A stretch of 64,000 nucleotides of DNA from Chimonanthus salicifolius (lineage: Eukaryota > Streptophyta > Magnoliopsida > Laurales > Calycanthaceae): assembly GCA_013350335.1 (NCBI GenBank), contig CM023542.1, positions 3,650,025 through 3,714,024 of the forward strand, in the 5' to 3' direction. Below are positions 40,201 to 47,418 of this stretch, piece by piece. Position 1 is the stretch's first letter, and the number at the start of each line of letters is the position of its first letter. Made by a program: the position numbers and the translations under genes. The notes beneath the pieces were generated by a model, which saw only the letters and a program-made list of their open reading frames with translations, ran no database searches and was not told the origin of the DNA.

Positions 40201-43200
40201 GCTTGGTTGGGTATTATTCTATTTTGGACAGGAAAAAGTTGTCCAAGGTTTTTTGGTTAAGTTCGTTGCAGAAGTTGTGTTTGGAGTCCCAGTTCATCCC
40301 CAAATCAGATATGTATAGAAAGCAGATGGACTGCCTGAGATGACGTCCAGGTATTAGTCTTTACATAGTCCAAATGAGTCTCTTCTTGGCCTAGTCAGGG
40401 TACTTGGTACCTATCTCTCTCTCTCTCTCGCTCTGATTTTAAGTTGCTGGTGCACTTATTGCAGACCACTGGTTTCTTTTCAATAAAATTTAGTCACCAT
40501 TTTACTTAAAAAAAAAAATAGTTACCAATTCAAAAGAAGGGGCTACGATTGCAACTTCAAAAATCATGAGAGTTTATGTTTGATCAATTACATAGTTTGC
40601 TCCTTTCTTTTCCTTGAAAGGTACATTGCATAGTTCTCTTTTCAGTCAAAGGAGTCCCTAACTGTAACCAAATATTATCAGACAGTTACCATTGAAGTAT
40701 GAAGAATTGTATAAGAAATTCTTTTGATGGCTCAGGATCCTGTAAATGTTGATGGGACACCTATGAACTGTCATTTTCTATTCAATAGAATTTTCCTGTT
40801 CTTTATTTGAAATTTTTCTTGCTATAGTATTTCTCAATATAAGAATATATAAAGTGACATACAGAAGATACACTGGAATCAACTAAAGCACCTGCCAACA
40901 CACAAACAGAGACACACACACCCAAGGTATACTGATGCCTGCCAACAGGCAGACGCACACGCACCATACATGCAACATCCATGCCCACACACAGAAGCAC
41001 AAACAGATAGGGGTGGCAATGGGTTGGGTCAGTACAGGTTTAGTAGACTGACAACAGTAGGACTGACAATAGTACGGGTTAAGTAGACTGCGACAATTAC
41101 ACAATGGAACAGAATTCCTAACCCAAATCCTACAGGTTACTACTATGGTCAATCTATAATATTAATATACCTATGCCCATATACAGTAAATGATTTAGAT
41201 ACTATTTGTTATGTTCTCGCCGTGAACCATCTTGAACAAGTTGCAGGCCATCATGACCTTACCCAACCCCACCCACCCTGAATAACCAGAAAGCCCAAAC
41301 CAAAGAATGTGCAAGCTTTAGTGGATTCATCTGACCAGTTGGCACTTGAAGTATCAAAAATTAGGACCATTTTAAAAAAAGATGATGTGTAGAGGTTGGA
41401 ATCATGACCTACAAATACCAAATTTTCTTTACCTGTATGGTTGCCAAAACACCACAAGGCCCTCCTTCATGCTGCACAAGGCCCATGCATGTTTCTGGAT
41501 CAGGGCTAAACCTACAAAAGCACATTGAACATTAGAAAGCATCCTGTAACCCTTTTAGCAGTTTAAGCATGTCAAAGCAAAAAGATAGTGACGCAACCTA
41601 GCATTAGAAGAATTTTCCAAACGTCAGCCTTGAGGACAAGGCTGGACTGAAGGGGGGAGGAGTTGTTACAACCCTCCATCAGATTGTGGGACATGTAGGA
41701 CAGCAATCCATGGGACATGGATCATGGTGCATCCAAGTGGATCAGGATGAATGATCGGACCCACTTACCTGGGAGTTACGGTGGTTGAGAAACCAAAACT
41801 ATTCTCTTTCTTATTGAAGAATGAGAGGGAATGGGAGGGATGTGTGATGATGTAATTGTGTGGTTCTTCTCTGACCCGAACAGTGACTGTATATGGTTCT
41901 TCTCTGACCCAAACAAAGACCTTATTATTAATAAATAAACCGATCCTATCAGATTAAGAAATCAGATGGTTTTTCTAAAAGTAAAATAATATAACCAGTG
42001 TTAGAGCCGTAGCCCCAACTGTCTGAGCTCTATAACAATCTGATCCTATCAAAAAGAGAAGAAAGTAAATAAACTGCGTTTGACAATATCAGATCCAACT
42101 TCCTGTACTTGGCTAGATGAATCTGGTTCAGTCCATACCCATTTACTTGAATGCATGTATGTATTTGCTGTTAAGTACAAAATTAATACATGCTTCCAAT
42201 TTTAGCTGAAATAGTTTCCAAGTAAAATTTATTGATAAGTATTATTTTAATGCTATATACTATCGGGATTCAGATCTAGATCATTCAATTTTGATAAGTG
42301 GACAAACCACGTTTGTGGGAGTTGCCTTGCCAGTCCAGTTAGGTCCAAACTACTTCTCTGGCCAAAACCGGTCAAAAGAGGGTATAAACAGGCTAGTTTT
42401 CACTAGTTTCACCTAAAAATCTTGACCACATTTTAATTTTAATAATATGTATAATGCCTTCCATTCATCATGGTTTATTAGGTTCTACCAGCAACCAACT
42501 GACGACACCAATCCTTTGGCCTCCAATACCTTTTCTTGAAGTGGCTCCAATCCCCCTTCGAAAAGGGAAAATTAGAAAAGGACTTCAATACAGCCTTCTG
42601 ATTGGATCTGGGTCCTTGCTATAGAATATGTGGCAGACTCAGATCAAGATCATATCCAAAGTGGGAATGGGCTGTTCTGAGTGCTTTGTGCGTCACTTGT
42701 AAAGTTGGGGCAACACATTTGTATTTTGTTTTAGGGGCCCCTTCAATAATTGATTCTTGCGTTTTGTAGAGAATCAGTATACACCTCTTACACTCTACCT
42801 TTTGTTTCTTGTTTCAATACAAATGTGAAATTTTCAAAAAAAAAAAAAATATAAAGATTCAGATCTGGATTAAACATGGATCCAGCCCCTTTACACCGAA
42901 AGAAGATGACGTCCAAGATGTTATAATTCAAGGTCATGTTTGTCAATGATCTGATTCAAATAAATAACTCAAAATAAACAAAATTGTGGAGTGACAGAGG
43001 ATGTAGTTTATGATTAGGATAGAAAGTGAGCGTAGAACTCAAACAAGCTGACTTAATATAGATGGGAAATGGCAATTATGATCGCCACCAAAACTTGAAA
43101 CAATTTACCATCACGGAATATAATGTTACCAATTTGCCGCCCAGTGGAAGAATCTACTAAAAAACAATATACAGTAGTTCTTGATTCAACCATATTCATG

Positions 43201-43922
43201 GAAATAAATAAGCATTCCTTAATTCAACCATATTCATGGAAATTCATCAAGAACGTGCATTTAAGAGTTGCACAAAATCTACCATCCACACACAAGTTGT
43301 GTGCTGCATATGCTTCCTCAATAATTTCAATCACATGAAACAAATTCAAACACACAAAACATTCCTACTGAGTAAATTCTATACAAATGGTAATGATAAC
43401 AACTACCACGACAAAAACAGCAACAAAAATAAGAAGAACTAACCAACAAAACCAAAAATTATAATTCTCATGTAATATAGGTTTCAAGTACCTGATACCC
43501 TGATTGCTCCATTGCACAATAACACCCCTTGATACGCCAGCTCCAAAAACCATCGAGAACAGCTGATTCACATCTGCAGCCGAAAGCTTCTCCCCCAAAT
43601 TCACAGCCTTCCTCTCCACTCCCAAGGAAGCCACTGCAGGTGCTGCCTCTGCTCTTTGTCCAGCGGCACTGACAACGCTCTTCTCCACCTTGGGGACCGC
43701 TGCAGCATTCTTTGACATCGACATCCTCTTCTCTGCTGCAGCCGCCATTAGCTCCCGCTGCTGCCTCCGATTTCTTGCTTCCGGAGACTCTTCTGGGTTT
43801 GCAGAACCTGCCGAGATCCCCACATTCTCTCGCGGCGGCTTGCTCCGTTTCGCCTCCGGCGGCGACGGTTGCAGGCTCATACGCAGCGCCATCTGAAGAT
43901 CCTCTTCTTCTTGATCCACCAT
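18401..43922 (-). CDS. MINDY3: MINDY3/FAM188A-like deubiquitinase, 613 residues, 7 exons over 25.5 kb
   Basis: Predicted cysteine protease of the MINDY (DUF4205) family, which trims ubiquitin chains. Coding exons (minus strand, 5' to 3') are 43922-43492, 41511-41433, 36715-36588, 29101-28975, 28825-28640, 19549-19478 and 19219-18401. All junctions are GT-AG and phases agree throughout, giving 1842 coding bases with stop. The N-terminus (residues about 5-17, EEEDLQMALRMSL) is a ubiquitin-interacting motif, a feature of the plant orthologues. HEGGPCGVLA carries the catalytic Cys163. WVVGSESHYTVLF carries His411. An EF-hand-like insert follows (about 432-480) but its loop, DAQDQSGGGG, lacks most calcium ligands. 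The C-terminus has LYHFNGI and RTRWPRA, typical of MINDY3. The start is ATG at 43922; a GTG just upstream is not a plausible start. The introns are packed with transposable elements, yet the coding sequence shows no damage. Confidence 0.92.
19478..19549 (-). CDS. MINDY3: MINDY3-like exon 6
   Basis: A 24-codon exon encoding ESVQADRDDPSLPLVTMPFG then HASQ. Acceptor GTTGTAG, donor GTACTT. It is too short to stand out as an open frame but fits in phase and family context (the FGHASQEIVNLLL junction with exon 7). Confidence 0.9.
19800..20490 (+). mobile_element. LINE fragment (zf-RVT region) in MINDY3 intron 5
   Basis: The plus-strand peptide FSWIAGLNKTLTRDNIQKR followed by HCIMVSCCPL is the zinc-binding region that follows reverse transcriptase in plant L1-like LINEs. 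A little downstream, VWSIWSEWNNHVL fits the usual IWxERN-type motif. Frames are broken. The fragment ends near TTTGAAATAATATTTTG. Confidence 0.65.
20522..21090. mobile_element. Foldback (long inverted repeat) element
   Basis: Two arms of about 240 bp are mirror images around TTTTGCACCACACTTTGGTGC (near 20770-20790). GGATCCATTCCACCC on the left corresponds to ATGGATTTATTGGGTCC on the right. ACCAAGGCCTTTAAACC corresponds to GGTTTGAAAAGCCTTG. TTTTAAAAGCCCATTGGTC-type words occur in both. No protein-coding content. Probably a Mutator-like or other foldback DNA element; the superfamily is inference. Confidence 0.65.
21135..21612. mobile_element. Second, asymmetrical copy of the foldback element
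   Basis: Repeats the same words (AATGGATCCAATTCCCCC, GTTTGCACCAATGTTTGGTG, CCCACATGGATGGGTGGG, GGATCCATTGGATCCAC). Most of its left arm is deleted, so the hairpin arms are about 80 and 270 bp. It lies just downstream of the first copy. Confidence 0.6.
21613..22329. other. MINDY3 intron 5 DNA without a recognised element
   Basis: AT-rich intronic sequence, no coding content or repeat boundary found on either strand. Confidence 0.5.
22330..22743 (+). mobile_element. LINE 3' end (RNase H C-terminus and poly(A))
   Basis: The plus strand reads LIVEGDLANVIPWASGRRKP, PWRLLMVVRETITLCKK, then ANGVVDS-like text. This is the end of the RNase H domain of plant L1-like LINEs. It is followed by an untranslated tail and a run of about 17 A at 22727-22743. 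No clear target duplication found. Confidence 0.7.
22744..23689. repeat. Intronic stretch with short direct duplications
   Basis: CTCTCATGTAGAGAAGCATCA occurs twice (near 23016 and 23096). GGTTTTTxAGACTT plus TTCAAAGAA occurs at 22745 and 23147. This suggests a local duplication of a few hundred bases. No gene is recognised. Confidence 0.45.
23690..24790 (+). mobile_element. LINE 3' portion (zf-RVT to RNase H), degenerate
   Basis: The plus-strand text runs through a zinc-binding region (AATAGACCACTTGTTATGTAG, read as a TIDHLLC-like motif), then KFNVDGAAKGKPGPA near 24200-24250, the RNase H signature of plant LINEs, then a VEGDSTNAISWASR-like segment near 24395. It ends in an untranslated tail with GAATTAATGAAATTACC. 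Stops interrupt it. Confidence 0.7.
24791..25552. other. MINDY3 intron 5 DNA, nothing recognised
   Basis: AT-rich, no coding content and no repeat edges that I can support. Confidence 0.5.
25553..26273. mobile_element. Candidate MITE with about 25-bp terminal inverted repeats
   Basis: The left end has GTCAACTCATCTATCAAGG and the right end has the complement of TTAACTCATCTATCAAGACC, about 720 bp apart. The interior is AT-rich and non-coding. I found no convincing target duplication, so boundaries and class are tentative. Confidence 0.45.
26330..26800 (+). mobile_element. Old LINE remnant (RNase H region)
   Basis: KVPKFNVAEVAKGKLGLAS resembles the KFNVDGAAKGKPGPAG signature, and later TDSANAMYWIS resembles the VEGDSxNAIxW segment. 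An untranslated tail with TTTCTTTAATAATATTTTG follows. Heavily decayed. A GA repeat at 26804-26820 follows it. Confidence 0.55.
27345..27482 (-). mobile_element. tRNA-derived SINE
   Basis: On the minus strand GTTGGCTTGGCGGTCAAG (A-box-like) is followed by GGTCTTGGGTTCAAGTCAC (B box). The 3' part, ending CTTAGTCTTAAAAAAG, is A-rich. It lies inside MINDY3 intron 5 in the gene's own orientation. Confidence 0.65.
27575..27636 (-). mobile_element. Short SINE remnant
   Basis: The minus strand has GGTTGTGGGTTAATGTCACC followed by an A-rich end, like the copies at 29312 and 36928. Immediately adjacent to the solo LTR at 27642. Confidence 0.4.
27642..28459 (+). mobile_element. Solo LTR (copy 1) with exact 5-bp target duplication
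   Basis: This 818-bp segment starts TGATGCGGAGCACCACACG and ends TTACATCA. It is flanked by ATATG on both sides (27637-27641 and 28460-28464). It is homologous along its length, same strand, to 31875-32940. TG...CA ends with a 5-bp duplication and no internal region indicate a solo LTR left by LTR-LTR recombination. The 3' half has a run of TGTCCCAAA-like words that happens to be open and proline/serine-rich (near 28093-28320). I do not regard that as a gene. Confidence 0.85.
28640..28825 (-). CDS. MINDY3: MINDY3-like exon 5
   Basis: Encodes MIAKALEGLSIESASDLQRV through GAMLFLISALLSRGL. Acceptor CTGTCAG, donor GTATGC. The LFLISALLSRG segment aligns with human LLFLYSVLLTKG. Confidence 0.9.
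28880..28945 (+). repeat. Tandem duplication within MINDY3 intron 4
   Basis: Two adjacent copies of a unit of about 30 bp containing AACAAGAAGCAATC and TTTTTTCACAAG lie within the 149-bp intron 4 (28826-28974). They do not touch the splice sites. Confidence 0.8.
28975..29101 (-). CDS. MINDY3: MINDY3-like exon 4
   Basis: Encodes ALVRSMAEILFLCGNKKRAV through EDSQKDE. Acceptor CTTTCCAG, donor GTGAAT. The first base completes Arg213. Confidence 0.9.
29102..31874. other. MINDY3 intron 3, first part
   Basis: Apart from the SINE at 29312-29395, I see no coding content. Two direct copies of AGCAGCAAAAGGGATCAATG lie near 29910 and 29960. Text around 30400-30640 contains mirrored words (GGTTTTGAAGGCCACA and TGGCCTTCAAAACC) suggesting an unclassified foldback element. 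Confidence 0.45.
29312..29395 (-). mobile_element. tRNA-derived SINE, short copy
   Basis: The minus strand has TAGCACAGTGGTAAGAGC (A box) and GAGGGTCTGAGTCGTGTCACC (B box region), then an A-rich 3' end. Confidence 0.6.
31875..32940 (+). mobile_element. Solo LTR (copy 2) with exact 5-bp target duplication
   Basis: A 1066-bp relative of the LTR at 27642. It starts TAATGCGGTGCACCACACG (the usual TG is mutated to TA) and ends CTGCGTCA, between ATTAC at 31870-31874 and ATTAC at 32941-32945. It has a longer TGTCCCA-rich section (32340-32660) than copy 1, which accounts for the greater length. It lies in MINDY3 intron 3. Confidence 0.85.
33150..34840 (+). mobile_element. RTE-type LINE, degenerate reverse transcriptase
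   Basis: The pieces follow the order of the RTE reverse transcriptase: TEVNQALKMMENNKALESDV, then a SDEWRKS-like segment, FGFMPGRSTKKAF, FINLENAFDRVPRKLIWRTL, MYEGATTYV, GLHQGSALSLYMFAMIMDN and CILFTNDIVLI. Frames are broken. The catalytic motif reads FTND where the family has FADD, so the enzyme would be inactive even if restored. The 3' end, AGATAGATGGGATTAC then a GATGATGATGATT tail, is typical of RTE elements. It lies in MINDY3 intron 3, antisense to the gene. Confidence 0.8.
34893..35030 (+). mobile_element. Au-type SINE
   Basis: TAACCACTGCTCATAGAGG then GGTCTTGGGTTCAACTTC (B box), GGGATTAGTCTCATCTCC, and the end ATGGGGTGAGGATACCCATG. The word order matches the copy at 9455. It sits directly behind the RTE element tail. 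Confidence 0.6.
35031..36079. other. MINDY3 intron 3 DNA, nothing firmly recognised
   Basis: AT-rich. A segment near 35140-35300 has mirrored TTTCCTATGA/TCATAGG words, perhaps a decayed MITE. No coding content. Confidence 0.4.
36080..36295 (+). mobile_element. RTE-type LINE 3' tail
   Basis: AGATACTTTAGGCACATGAC and GCAGCCCTAGATAGATGAG, then TTTGGCTTTGTTGATGATGATG, match the 3' end of the RTE element at 33150. Contains a GAGAGAGAGAGAG run. Confidence 0.6.
36588..36715 (-). CDS. MINDY3: MINDY3-like exon 3
   Basis: Encodes AFVLKYLLFFPDDSAKNTP through ASLTEDRKT. Acceptor CATGCAG, donor GTATTT. AFVLKYLLF matches the helix following the catalytic Cys in MINDY proteins. Confidence 0.9.
36928..37002 (-). 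mobile_element. Short SINE remnant
   Basis: The minus strand reads TAGTTTAGTGTTCATTGTTG, then GGTTGCTGGTTCAAGTCG (B box) and GTCATGTCACCATCTAAAAA. Same short family as 29312. Confidence 0.5.
37003..38059. other. MINDY3 intron 2 DNA, nothing recognised
   Basis: No coding content with a recognisable product. The final bases (38045-38059) are the left target duplication of the LINE that follows. Confidence 0.5.
38060..38930 (+). mobile_element. 5'-truncated LINE with RNase H and a 14-bp target duplication
   Basis: About 870 bp lie between two copies of ATTACGCACGAGGT (38046-38059 and 38933-38946) and end in a poly(A) run. The main frame (38191-38592) encodes an RNase H domain with KLNVDGTVRGKPGPARIG, then LRNHEGITSIVF and LIIEGDSVNAI. 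One stop (TAG) follows this segment; the downstream text TANRVADYFAKLG continues the domain. The 3' tail is T-rich (TTTTCTTTTATGTTTTTTATT). The intact frame and exact duplication suggest a fairly young insertion in MINDY3 intron 2, antisense to the gene. Confidence 0.85.
39358..39379 (-). mobile_element. 22-bp retroposition scar (poly(A) only) with a 14-bp target duplication
   Basis: AACAAAAGCTGAAT occurs at 39344-39357 and again at 39380-39393. Between them lies only a T run followed by GAAAGGT. On the minus strand this is ACCTTTC followed by poly(A). It fits an extreme 5' truncation of a LINE, leaving the last few bases plus the tail. Confidence 0.8.
39765..40025 (+). repeat. Tandem duplication, unit 1 (with RTE tail insertion)
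   Basis: Words GGGAATCCATAATGTTT, CTAACTTCCCACAACAATTG, TTTGTTTATTAGTTTTCAGG and GATAGGTTTTTGCAAA recur in unit 2. Only this unit carries, near 39935-40000, a minus-strand RTE tail (ATCATCATCAAAGCCAAAAT) between near-identical AAGCxTGAxxGGGT flanks. Confidence 0.75.
40047..40240 (+). repeat. Tandem duplication, unit 2
   Basis: Same series of words as unit 1 without the RTE tail. Non-coding, in MINDY3 intron 2. Confidence 0.75.
40241..41430. other. MINDY3 intron 2, proximal part
   Basis: Contains a CT microsatellite (40417-40428), a poly(A) run near 40508 preceded by TTTTCAATAAAATTTAGTC (probably another LINE tail) and CACACA-rich sequence near 40900-41000. No gene. Confidence 0.45.
41433..41511 (-). 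CDS. MINDY3: MINDY3-like exon 2 with the catalytic cysteine
   Basis: Encodes FSPDPETCMGLVQHEGGPCG then VLATIQ. Acceptor TTTTGTAG, donor GTAAAG. The first base completes Arg144. The GGPC cysteine aligns with the catalytic Cys of MINDY enzymes. Confidence 0.93.
41615..42037 (+). mobile_element. gypsy-type element 3' end with LTR
   Basis: GTCAGCCTTGAGGACAAGGC followed by the polypurine tract GAAGGGGGGAGGAG is the common end of plant Ty3/gypsy internal regions. The LTR then runs from TGTTACAACC at 41664 to ...CTATAACA at 42037 (374 bp, TGTTA/TAACA ends). The 5' part of the element is missing. It lies in MINDY3 intron 1. Confidence 0.65.
42038..43491. other. MINDY3 intron 1 remainder, with a probable LINE tail
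   Basis: A poly(A) run at about 42836-42850 is preceded by GTTTCTTGTTTCAATAC and similar tail-like text. GATTCAGATCTxGAT occurs both at 42267 and after the poly(A) at 42856, a possible target duplication. No coding content. Confidence 0.4.
43492..43922 (-). CDS. MINDY3: MINDY3-like exon 1
   Basis: Residues 1-143 and two bases of codon 144. UIM at the N-terminus, then a low-complexity Ala/Glu/Arg linker and the first fold residues (VNQLFSMVFG, VIVQWSNQGI). Donor GTACTT. Confidence 0.92.
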
Positions 43923-44124
43923 CACAAACCCTAATTCTCTCTCCTTCTCCCTCTCTTTCTCTCGCTTTGATCGAATATCAGAAGTAAAACCCTAGAAACC
44001 AAGCTCTAGGGTTTTGAGGAGAGCGTGATGGTCGAAATATCACGCCTGGGGCCGATCGGAGATGGAGAGGTCTCGGGATCGAGTCCAAGGATGGAATTCC
44101 AAAACCCTTTTGTTTTGGGTTTCG

Positions 44125-44132
44125 TATTTATA
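44125..44132 (-). promoter_or_regulatory. TATA box of the MINDY3-like gene
   Basis: The minus strand reads TATAAATA in GCATGCTATAAATACG, about 200 bp before the start codon. This implies transcription from about 44095. The leader contains two AAACCCTA-type telo-boxes (complement, near 43926 and 43988) and no upstream ATG that I can find. Confidence 0.7.
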
Positions 44133-44134
44133 GC

Positions 44135-45824
44135 ATGCGGAAATCGTGAAACTTTCTTTCTCGCTACGCTTCTGTTCCTTTTGTTTTCTGCATCTTTGCG
44201 GAGACGGAGACGACCGTACGCCGGTCGGGGGAGGCTCTGTCGACAAGGGAACCACCACTTAAATTACGAGTTTTGATATATTGACATAAATACCCCCAAG
44301 GAACATGCAGAAGTAACGAGCGGTTTTTGAAACGACTCCACGGGTATTTCTGGTACTTCAACAATTTTACTTGATATGTCAGTGGGTATTTGGTTTGTAA
44401 ATGACGGTTAAATAAGTATATATGGTAATTAAAATGTGAAAAAAATAAGATTAAGTTAGAGAAGAATCTTAAATAAGTTATAAAATAAAGTAAAAAAATA
44501 AAATTATAAATATATTGTTATGATTCGAAATAATACAAATTTATATTTTATTGCAGTTATTGTATTTTTAATCCCTGATACTCAAATAGATATTCACTTC
44601 ATCTATTACAAATTATTGAGAATAAGAACATAATTTTAAACAAATTATATAAATAATATAAATGAATAATTAATAAACTGCAACTCATCTGTAAAATTAA
44701 TTATCATATAGTCAAAATCATATTACCTTTTTTTAAAAAAAAAATATTCACTTGAAAATATAACTGTACAAATTGAAAAGATGTTTAATGACCTAACGTC
44801 AACTAGAATTTTAGTTCAAAACTTAATTTTTAACTACTTAGTTTAATAGTCGAAATTACTATATGTATTTAAGCTTTTTCAAAGAATATGTCAACTTTGA
44901 AAGTTAATATCAAGTAGTTATGAATTAAAATTTTAAGTGAAATTTTAATTCGTGGTAGGTCATCAAGTCCATTTTCTGGTCAAATGTGATTCTGTAACTG
45001 GTCACATATACATCATTTTCTGGGGTGTAGATATTTTAAAAATATTTTGTTAATTCATATTTAAGTGAAAATGTATCTATTCTTGTTTGTTCTAGGATGA
45101 ATTATCTATGACAGATAAAAAAAATTATTTAACTATTTATTGTTATCTTAAGATGATTTAATAAACTCCATTTTAAATATTTTAATGGTCTTCGTGGATA
45201 CTAAACCAGCCTTTCATCAAAAGTATTTCTTAAAAGTACAATTGTCTCACTTTATGATCATCAATAAGCCTGTTAAGGTTTTGATTTAAAGTCTTTTTAT
45301 TGTATTAATTATTCATTAATACAATTTAAAACTTTCAATTTGGCCAACTGTATAAGAGTGTTTTAGGTAAAATTAGCAAGGAAGGGTCGTGCTTAAAGCT
45401 AGAGTTTATTTAATGAATGGTGAGAAAAATATTATGACAACCATTTGAGAAATTTTTTCCTTCAAACACTTGTTGCACATTCTTAATAAACATTTCATTG
45501 ATATCATGACAATAATCATATCAATTTACATTAATACTATATTCATATTAAAGTCATATGTTGTTAAAACAAAAGTAGGAATTTTCTGGTTTTTTGGTCA
45601 CTTATATATATTTTCTTGTTCTTTTGTTGGCACAGTAAGTGAGATTTGAGTCCCCTCCCAGATTCTAACACAATTCCAAAAGTGAAAAAGAAAGATACTT
45701 GTATTTCAATTGAAAGATAGAATACTTAGTGTTGGATCTTTCTTTATGAAATTATTACCTTAAAATAGGCTTAACATAGCTGTTTTACATATTCCTTTTA
45801 TAAGGCATATAGAACACGCAATGC
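44135..45824. other. Intergenic DNA upstream of the MINDY3-like gene
   Basis: The first 150 bp are GC-richer promoter DNA. From 44290 on, very AT-rich with no gene or bounded element recognised. Confidence 0.5.
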
Positions 45825-45825
45825 T

Positions 45826-45935
45826 CTATAACAGTATCAGCTCAGCTGGTGGCCTCTCTTTTGGGAAGGGAGAGGTCACGAGTTTGAATTCTTGTGATAT
45901 GTATTTGGGAGTGTGGGGGTCTTAAAAAAAACAAT
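45826..45935 (+). mobile_element. tRNA-derived SINE
   Basis: ATCAGCTCAGCTGGTGG (A box) and GGTCACGAGTTTGAATTC (B box) lie about 32 bp apart, followed by GTGTGGGGGTCTTAAAAAAA. The tRNA-like head is recognisable but cannot fold into a complete tRNA. Confidence 0.65.
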
Positions 45936-46415
45936 GCCAACTCACATTAGTATTTTTTAATTTACTTGTAGGAAACTGTGGGATTTCAGTTACTTCATCC
46001 ATCTTTTGATGATCTGAGATCATTTCATCACTCTGTTGAAACACCCATTCTTTTTTTTTCCTCATTTGTGACATTACTTTTTTACTTTGGATTGAATTTC
46101 ATCCTCACATTTTTTTAATAAATTGAATAATTGAGAGAGAACATTTTGTATTCAAGTCCAACTTTCAAATGTTGTCGCCATTGTCATTCTAATGACCATT
46201 ACAAAACTTGTATTTGCATGTGAAAGCTACAGAAGACATGTAAGGAGAAAAAAATACGAGTGGCAATGAAAAAACTCACTCCTTAGGTTGCATTCAAGTA
46301 AAAATTAACAACAATTAGAAAAAATTAGTGACAATGACAAAACTTGCCCCTAGGTTGTAAACTAAGTAAAAAATAGTGACAATAATTTGAATTTTCTAAT
46401 GAATATTTTATATTA

Positions 46416-46615
46416 ATAATCCTTATGTCCCAATTTAGTTGTCTTATATGAATTTTGAAATTGTCCCAAAATAGTTGTCTTATTTATATTGAAGTAGCAT
46501 AAATTGTGTTGAAAATAGAAAACATTACATAGAGACATAGAGTGTTAGTCTTATATATTCCTTGAAAAATACAAATATTTCAAATCAGACAACTAAAATA
46601 AGACGGAGGCAGTAT
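46416..46615 (+). mobile_element. mariner/Stowaway-type MITE, copy 1
   Basis: The left end has TTATGTCCCAATTTAGTTGT. The right end has the complement of GCCTCCGTCTTATTTTAGTT. These are the CTCCCTCCGTCCCA-type ends common in plant mariner MITEs, flanked by TA. About 200 bp, non-coding. Confidence 0.7.
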
Positions 46616-46810
46616 TATTTGTGAAATCATCAATTATAATGTGCCATATGAAAAAAAAATCAAATGCCATATTAAGATCAATCTTCTTTTGATTAATAGA
46701 GATGGGAAGCCCACTAAGAGAAATGAGAGAAAGATGATGGAGATGGGTTGTCCAAAGAGACACTAGAGATACATTGGACAGAGAGATGATGGATAAGGAA
46801 ATAGAATTAT

Positions 46811-46993
46811 AATACTCTTTCCGTCATATTTTAGTTGTTTTATTTAAAAATTTGTATTTTCTAAGGAACTCTCTAAGGCCAGCACTCCATGTGATCTTAT
46901 TCATTTTCAACACACTTTATGTTAAACGGGACAACTATTTTGAGACAATTCTAAAATTCATATAAGACAACTAAATTGGGACATGTTGAATAT
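46811..46993 (-). mobile_element. mariner/Stowaway-type MITE, copy 2 (inverted)
   Basis: Starts ATACTCTTTCCGTCATATTT and ends with ACTAAATTGGGACATGTTG, the reverse of copy 1, about 200 bp downstream. It shares internal words (AAGGAACTCTCTAAG and TTTGTATTTT) in complement. Confidence 0.65.
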
Positions 46994-47241
46994 ATATTAT
47001 TATCTTTAGAATAGTCTTAATCAAAATTAGAAAGTGAAAATTATGCTATGAGGAGTGTGAGATGTATACAATTATAAATTTCCTTTCATAGATTGAGATA
47101 GGTATAATTATAAAAGTACTTTACAAATCTCAATTGTTCATTGAATGAACAGCCTAAGATTCATTTGATAGTTATTTTGATTTTTCTTTTATATTAAGAA
47201 AGGTAAATGGTGTAAGAAGGATAGAAGTATCATTACAATTA

Positions 47242-47418
47242 AGCCTATGTTTGGGTGAAAATTTGTTAGGGAGTGCATGGAGGTATAAATACTCTTTGTA
47301 AGAAAAGAATATTTAGAAAGTGAAAAAAAGGGGTATCCTATGATTCTCCTGATTATGGAACAAGGGTAACGGGGGATTACCTCCCATCACCCCTGCTTAC
47401 CCCAATCCAAATGCGGCC
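47242..47418. mobile_element. Candidate PIF/Harbinger-type MITE
   Basis: Ends AGCCTATGTTTGGGTG and the complement of GGCCGCATTTGGATTGGG are partly matching inverted repeats, flanked by TTA on both sides (47239-47241 and 47419-47421). Short, non-coding. Weaker than the element at 50565. Confidence 0.45.

Noticed and set aside
41615..42037. Complete gypsy element
   Set aside because: Only the end of the internal region, the polypurine tract and one LTR are present; no 5' LTR or polymerase upstream.
43365..43925. Start of the MINDY3 frame at GTG 43925
   Set aside because: Plants use ATG. The ATG at 43922 is the first in-frame one and gives the UIM at the N-terminus. The frame also reads through the donor at 43491 into the intron.
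43690..44276. Plus-strand open frames of 68-91 residues opposite MINDY3 exon 1 and its promoter
   Set aside because: They are antisense shadows of a biased coding region and its leader, with no family content.
45826..45935. A true tRNA gene
   Set aside because: A- and B-box-like words are present but the acceptor stem and anticodon arm do not form; the SINE reading fits better. The same applies to the other SINE copies.
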